The notes under the pieces were generated by a model, which was given only the letters and a program-made list of their open reading frames with translations, did not search any database and was not told the DNA's origin. Below are positions 22,261-22,982 of a DNA stretch of 22,982 nt, piece after piece. Where the stretch lies: assembly GCA_019419555.1 (NCBI GenBank), contig DXZR01000035.1, positions 1 to 22,982 of the forward strand, in the 5' to 3' direction. This DNA comes from Collinsella sp. GTDB lineage: Bacteria; Actinomycetota; Coriobacteriia; Coriobacteriales; Coriobacteriaceae. Made by a program: the position numbers and the translations under genes. Each line of letters opens with the position of its first letter. Within the stretch, counting starts at the first letter, position 1.

Positions 22261-22265
22261 AACGG

Positions 22266-22982
22266 GTGACGCGAAACAACATTATGCTCAAGCGCCTGGG
22301 AGCCGCTGCTTTCTCGGCGCTGCTCGTCTGGTCGATGCCGGGTACGTCGGCATTTGCCGAGGGCGTGGCAGAGATCGCTGTGCAGGCGCAGGCCCAGGCC
22401 TCGCAGCAGGCGGATACTGCCGAGAATGCCGACGAGTCGAGTTTCACTGCGGACGAGCAGACGGGTGCTGAAGGCGCCGAGGCATCGGCGGACGAGGCGA
22501 GCTCCGAGGCCGCTCCGTCTGCCGATGAGAGCCTTGCTGCCGCGGCGGACATCGACGACGAGGATGCCGATGCTCAGCAGGCACGCGGCGCGCGCGTCGC
22601 CAAGGCCGGCGAGACCGTGATGGTCTCTTTTGCCGATGAGCTGCCCACCACCATCGAGGCCGGGGCTGTCGTGAAGCTCGCGGCGAATATCAGCCTTGAG
22701 GCTGGCCAACAGATCGAGACCGTGGCCGGTACGCTCGATGGCCAGGGCCACAGCATCGTGCTCAACGGCAAGGCGCTGGCGAAGAGCGTGGCTGGTACGG
22801 TACAGAATCTGGGCGTGACGGGTTCGATGACGATTTCTGGCACCGACGGTCCTATCGCCACCACATGCTCGGGTACCGTGCAAATGTGCTGGTCGACGGC
22901 AAGCCCCTCTGACGACAATTGGACTTTCGCTGACGCTGCCGGTCTTGTAGGAAAGCTCGATGGCGGTTCGGTGCTCAACTCG
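22266..22982 (+). CDS. Exported surface protein with GLUG-like motif (partial, runs off the window)
   Basis: The first 239 residues of a larger protein. GTG 22266 is chosen because GAAGGAG lies 5 bases upstream; ATG 22284 is too far from it. Residues 1-31 form a signal peptide (basic start, LGAAAFSALLVWSMPGTSAF, then AEG). Residues 35-110 are acidic, rich in Ala, Glu, Asp and Ser, and probably an extended spacer. From about 115 beta-rich segments follow (VMVSFADELPTTIEAGAVVK), and the end, AGLVGKLDGGSVLNS, fits the GLUG motif of bacterial surface adhesin-like proteins. Control by a cobalamin riboswitch suggests a role in capturing corrinoids at the surface or responding to their shortage. A DUF4430-type or repeat domain may follow, but the C-terminus is not in the window. 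Confidence 0.85.
   Translation, partial: MTRNNIMLKRLGAAAFSALLVWSMPGTSAFAEGVAEIAVQAQAQASQQADTAENADESSFTADEQTGAEGAEASADEASSEAAPSADESLAAAADIDDEDADAQQARGARVAKAGETVMVSFADELPTTIEAGAVVKLAANISLEAGQQIETVAGTLDGQGHSIVLNGKALAKSVAGTVQNLGVTGSMTISGTDGPIATTCSGTVQMCWSTASPSDDNWTFADAAGLVGKLDGGSVLNS

Noticed and set aside
22190..22471. Alternative 93-codon frame overlapping the surface protein start
   Set aside because: It is Arg/Cys-rich with no ribosome site. The GTG 22266 frame has a proper signal peptide and Shine-Dalgarno and stays open to the window end.

Overview
The window looks like chromosomal DNA of a high-GC, Gram-positive gut bacterium of the Coriobacteriia, most probably Collinsella or a close relative. 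This rests on the strongly GC-biased codons, a LuxR-type regulator fused to a multi-spanning membrane domain, phospho-sugar metabolism (GH1 phospho-beta-glucosidase, glucose-type EIIA), a surface protein with an LPxTG-like signal, and very frequent intergenic palindromes. It is an inference from gene content, not a database match.

Layout. 1-6303: a LacI-family repressor and a catabolic operon (fucose/arabinose-isomerase-like protein, split transketolase, FGGY kinase) that probably isomerises, phosphorylates and then cleaves a sugar by C2 transfer. Matching operator-like sites lie before the repressor and before the operon. 6314-7732: luxS and a DUF4867-like gene with its own palindromic operator. 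7741-9509: three intergenic hairpins and a GH1 6-phospho-beta-glucosidase. 9510-11589: a repeat-rich spacer and a membrane-bound LuxR-type regulator whose start follows a ten-G tract. 11689-14457 (minus): an MgtA-type Mg2+ ATPase preceded by a probable short leader peptide gene. 14894-15574: pyrE. 15865-16490: a decayed divergent pair, the C-terminal half of an RpiR/SIS regulator joined to a deleted and frameshifted GH1 gene. 16558-17888: glucose-type PTS EIIA and a lipoprotein. 18386-19051 (minus): a phosphoglycolate-phosphatase-like HAD enzyme. 19464-21608: a secreted, wall-anchored C69 peptidase between two direct 122-bp palindromic repeats. 21928-end: a promoter, a cobalamin riboswitch, a probable Shine-Dalgarno-sequestering hairpin and the start of a large exported surface protein with a GLUG-like motif, cut by the window edge.

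The most striking signal is intergenic. Two 118-nt elements, one after pyrE (15608-15725) and one after the lipoprotein gene (17924-18041), share 66 of 68 unpaired positions. By contrast 12 of their 25 base pairs differ, every one by a compensating double change. This is textbook covariation for a structured RNA, or for a mobile element selected as folded single-stranded DNA. Other palindromic families (GGGACGGGG, GGGGACAGG, the 122-bp repeat, and a three-unit array of about 62 bp) fill most of the remaining spacers.
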